A stretch of 64,000 nucleotides of DNA, from positions 1 to 64,000 of the forward strand of contig QZKU01000042.1 of the NCBI GenBank assembly GCA_003598085.1, written 5' to 3'. The notes under the pieces are model-generated. The model was not told where the DNA came from, did not search any database, and was given only the letters and a program-made list of their open reading frames with translations. The position numbers were made by a program, and so were the translations under genes. Shown here one piece after another: positions 63,415 to 64,000 of this stretch (position 1 is its first letter; every line of letters begins with the position of its first letter). This stretch comes from Candidatus Abyssobacteria bacterium SURF_5 (lineage in GTDB: Bacteria; Abyssobacteria; SURF-5).

Positions 63415-63640
63415 GTAGTTGGTGTGGACACGGACACACGGACACACGGACGAGCACGGACTGACACGGACGGCACGGACACAAAAACGGGAAGCGACCG
63501 AAGACAGGGCAGACGGAGAGAAAGAGGCGGGCGAGGGGGGGACAGGCGACACAGACACAGGGACGAACACGGACACACGGACGGGCACGGACGCAAAAGA
63601 GGGAAGCGACCGAAGACAGGGATACACGGCGGGAGAAAAG
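63415..63640. repeat. GGACAC-type repeat tract with an exact 21-base direct repeat
   Basis: Between the lipoprotein stop and the M24 gene the plus strand is almost only G, A and C, in units such as CACGGACACACGGAC. Bases 63489-63509 recur exactly at 63601-63621 (beginning GGGAAGCGACC). The same unit type occurs at 46618-46735. No coding frame is credible. Confidence 0.75.
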
Positions 63641-63683
63641 CAGCGCGAGATTTGGCCAGATATATAAGAGCTTGGATACAGGA

Positions 63684-64000
63684 TCACTTCTCGCAGAGGC
63701 AGTCCTGATCGAGAATGGCTGGTTCGATCGGCATCGCCGAAAGCAGCTCATTCCCGTTCTGCGTGATCAGAAGCGGTCTCTCCAATCTGAATCCGGCGAC
63801 ACCCGGCCGGTTCGCGACGATTGCAATCATCTGGATGTAATTGGGTTTCAGTTCGAACTCCGGCTCCGTGTTGCCCTCCTGCGGGTATTCGACGACGCAC
63901 GGGTACCATTCGTGTCCGAAGTGGCCGATGCCGTGGCCGTAGCCGGGCAGCACGATGTCGTCCCAGTTGTTCTTCGCCACGAACGAAGTGACCTTTTGTG
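63684..64000 (-). CDS. M24 metallopeptidase (Xaa-Pro type), C-terminal part
   Basis: The gene runs off the window edge and only the last 105 codons or so are seen. GHGIGHFGHEWYP carries a metal-ligand histidine of the M24 creatinase/aminopeptidase P fold, and a late VANRPGVAGFRLERPLLITQNG matches the family's final Glu-ligand region. The frame stays open to base 64000, so no start can be assigned. It ends in a Cys-containing tail (DQDCLCEK). Confidence 0.82.
   Translation of the reverse strand, partial: QKVTSFVAKNNWDDIVLPGYGHGIGHFGHEWYPCVVEYPQEGNTEPEFELKPNYIQMIAIVANRPGVAGFRLERPLLITQNGNELLSAMPIEPAILDQDCLCEK

Noticed and set aside
63419-63708. Open frames across the GGACAC repeat tract
   Set aside because: Low-complexity DNA gives Thr/Arg/Asp-rich frames on both strands; none has a ribosome-binding site or a domain.

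Overview
The window is bacterial and gene-dense, with genes on both strands, short intergenic gaps and many ATGA or TAATG overlaps. The gene content points to an anaerobic or facultative Gram-negative-type bacterium of a deep-branching or little-cultured lineage. It has part of a complex I operon, a ferredoxin-dependent 2-oxoacid oxidoreductase, a corrinoid-protein reductive activator, a CoA-disulfide-reductase/rhodanese, a selenocysteine-containing SelD, sigma-54 regulation, several lipoproteins and many PAS/GAF sensor kinases. I cannot name the phylum from sequence alone; Desulfobacterota-like or candidate-phylum affiliation is only a guess.

Layout. 1-1.7 kb: a multi-PAS histidine kinase that stops where its ATPase domain should begin. 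2.1-6.4 kb: nuoABCDHI, without nuoEFG or nuoJKLMN. 6.4-10.1 kb: SUMF1-fold lipoprotein, radical SAM/SPASM protein and MIP18-type Fe-S factor on the minus strand, then a CGGC-domain protein (split by a -1 frameshift at A-AAA-AAG) and a NifU/IscU-like scaffold on the plus strand. 10.1-18.1 kb: a minus-strand redox cluster (lipoprotein, thioredoxin-pseudokinase fusion, RACo-like activator, CoA-disulfide reductase-rhodanese, CooC remnant, methyltransferase). It is preceded by a near-perfect sigma-54 promoter, two 14-bp palindromic upstream sites, and the gene of a PAS-type sigma-54 activator. 18.4-22.7 kb: a bacterial eRF1-like (BaeRF) protein, then a minus operon of sugar-phosphate isomerase-like protein, HAD phosphatase, Sec-containing SelD and a small unknown protein. 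22.9 kb: a 27-bp perfect inverted repeat. 23-31 kb: tandem TMTC-like membrane-TPR proteins, an HDOD protein, a FlgM-like protein, a glutaminyl-cyclase/M28 enzyme, a DUF2723 membrane protein and an FmdB zinc ribbon. 31-38.8 kb: a minus operon (small protein, pcm, uvrA, two GT-C-type membrane proteins, DUF6504). 38.9-44.1 kb: a four-gene signalling operon that includes a degenerate histidine kinase and a receiver fused to a His-less DHp domain. 44.2-46.6 kb: parvulin, inositol monophosphatase, sulfotransferase. 46.8-52.6 kb: a 2-oxoacid:ferredoxin oxidoreductase operon with a GltD-like/ferredoxin protein and an acyl-CoA synthetase. 52.8-56.3 kb: the copper operon csoR-rseC-like-copA under a promoter whose spacer holds a CsoR-type operator. 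56.3-61.2 kb: S55 protease-like protein, beta-propeller protein and receiver-DHp protein. 61.3-64 kb: an ABC ATPase, a small protein probably made from a leaderless mRNA, a lipoprotein, a GGACAC-type repeat tract and the end of an M24 peptidase.

The most unusual unit is the 10.1-18.1 kb cluster. A complete sigma-54 circuit can be read from the DNA, and it appears to drive a thioredoxin joined to a kinase fold that has lost its catalytic aspartate, next to one-electron and thiol/persulfide chemistry proteins. Other strong observations are the UGA-encoded selenocysteine in SelD, the split CGGC gene, and the recurring theme of signalling proteins with missing catalytic residues. No tRNA, rRNA, CRISPR array or intact insertion sequence was recognised.
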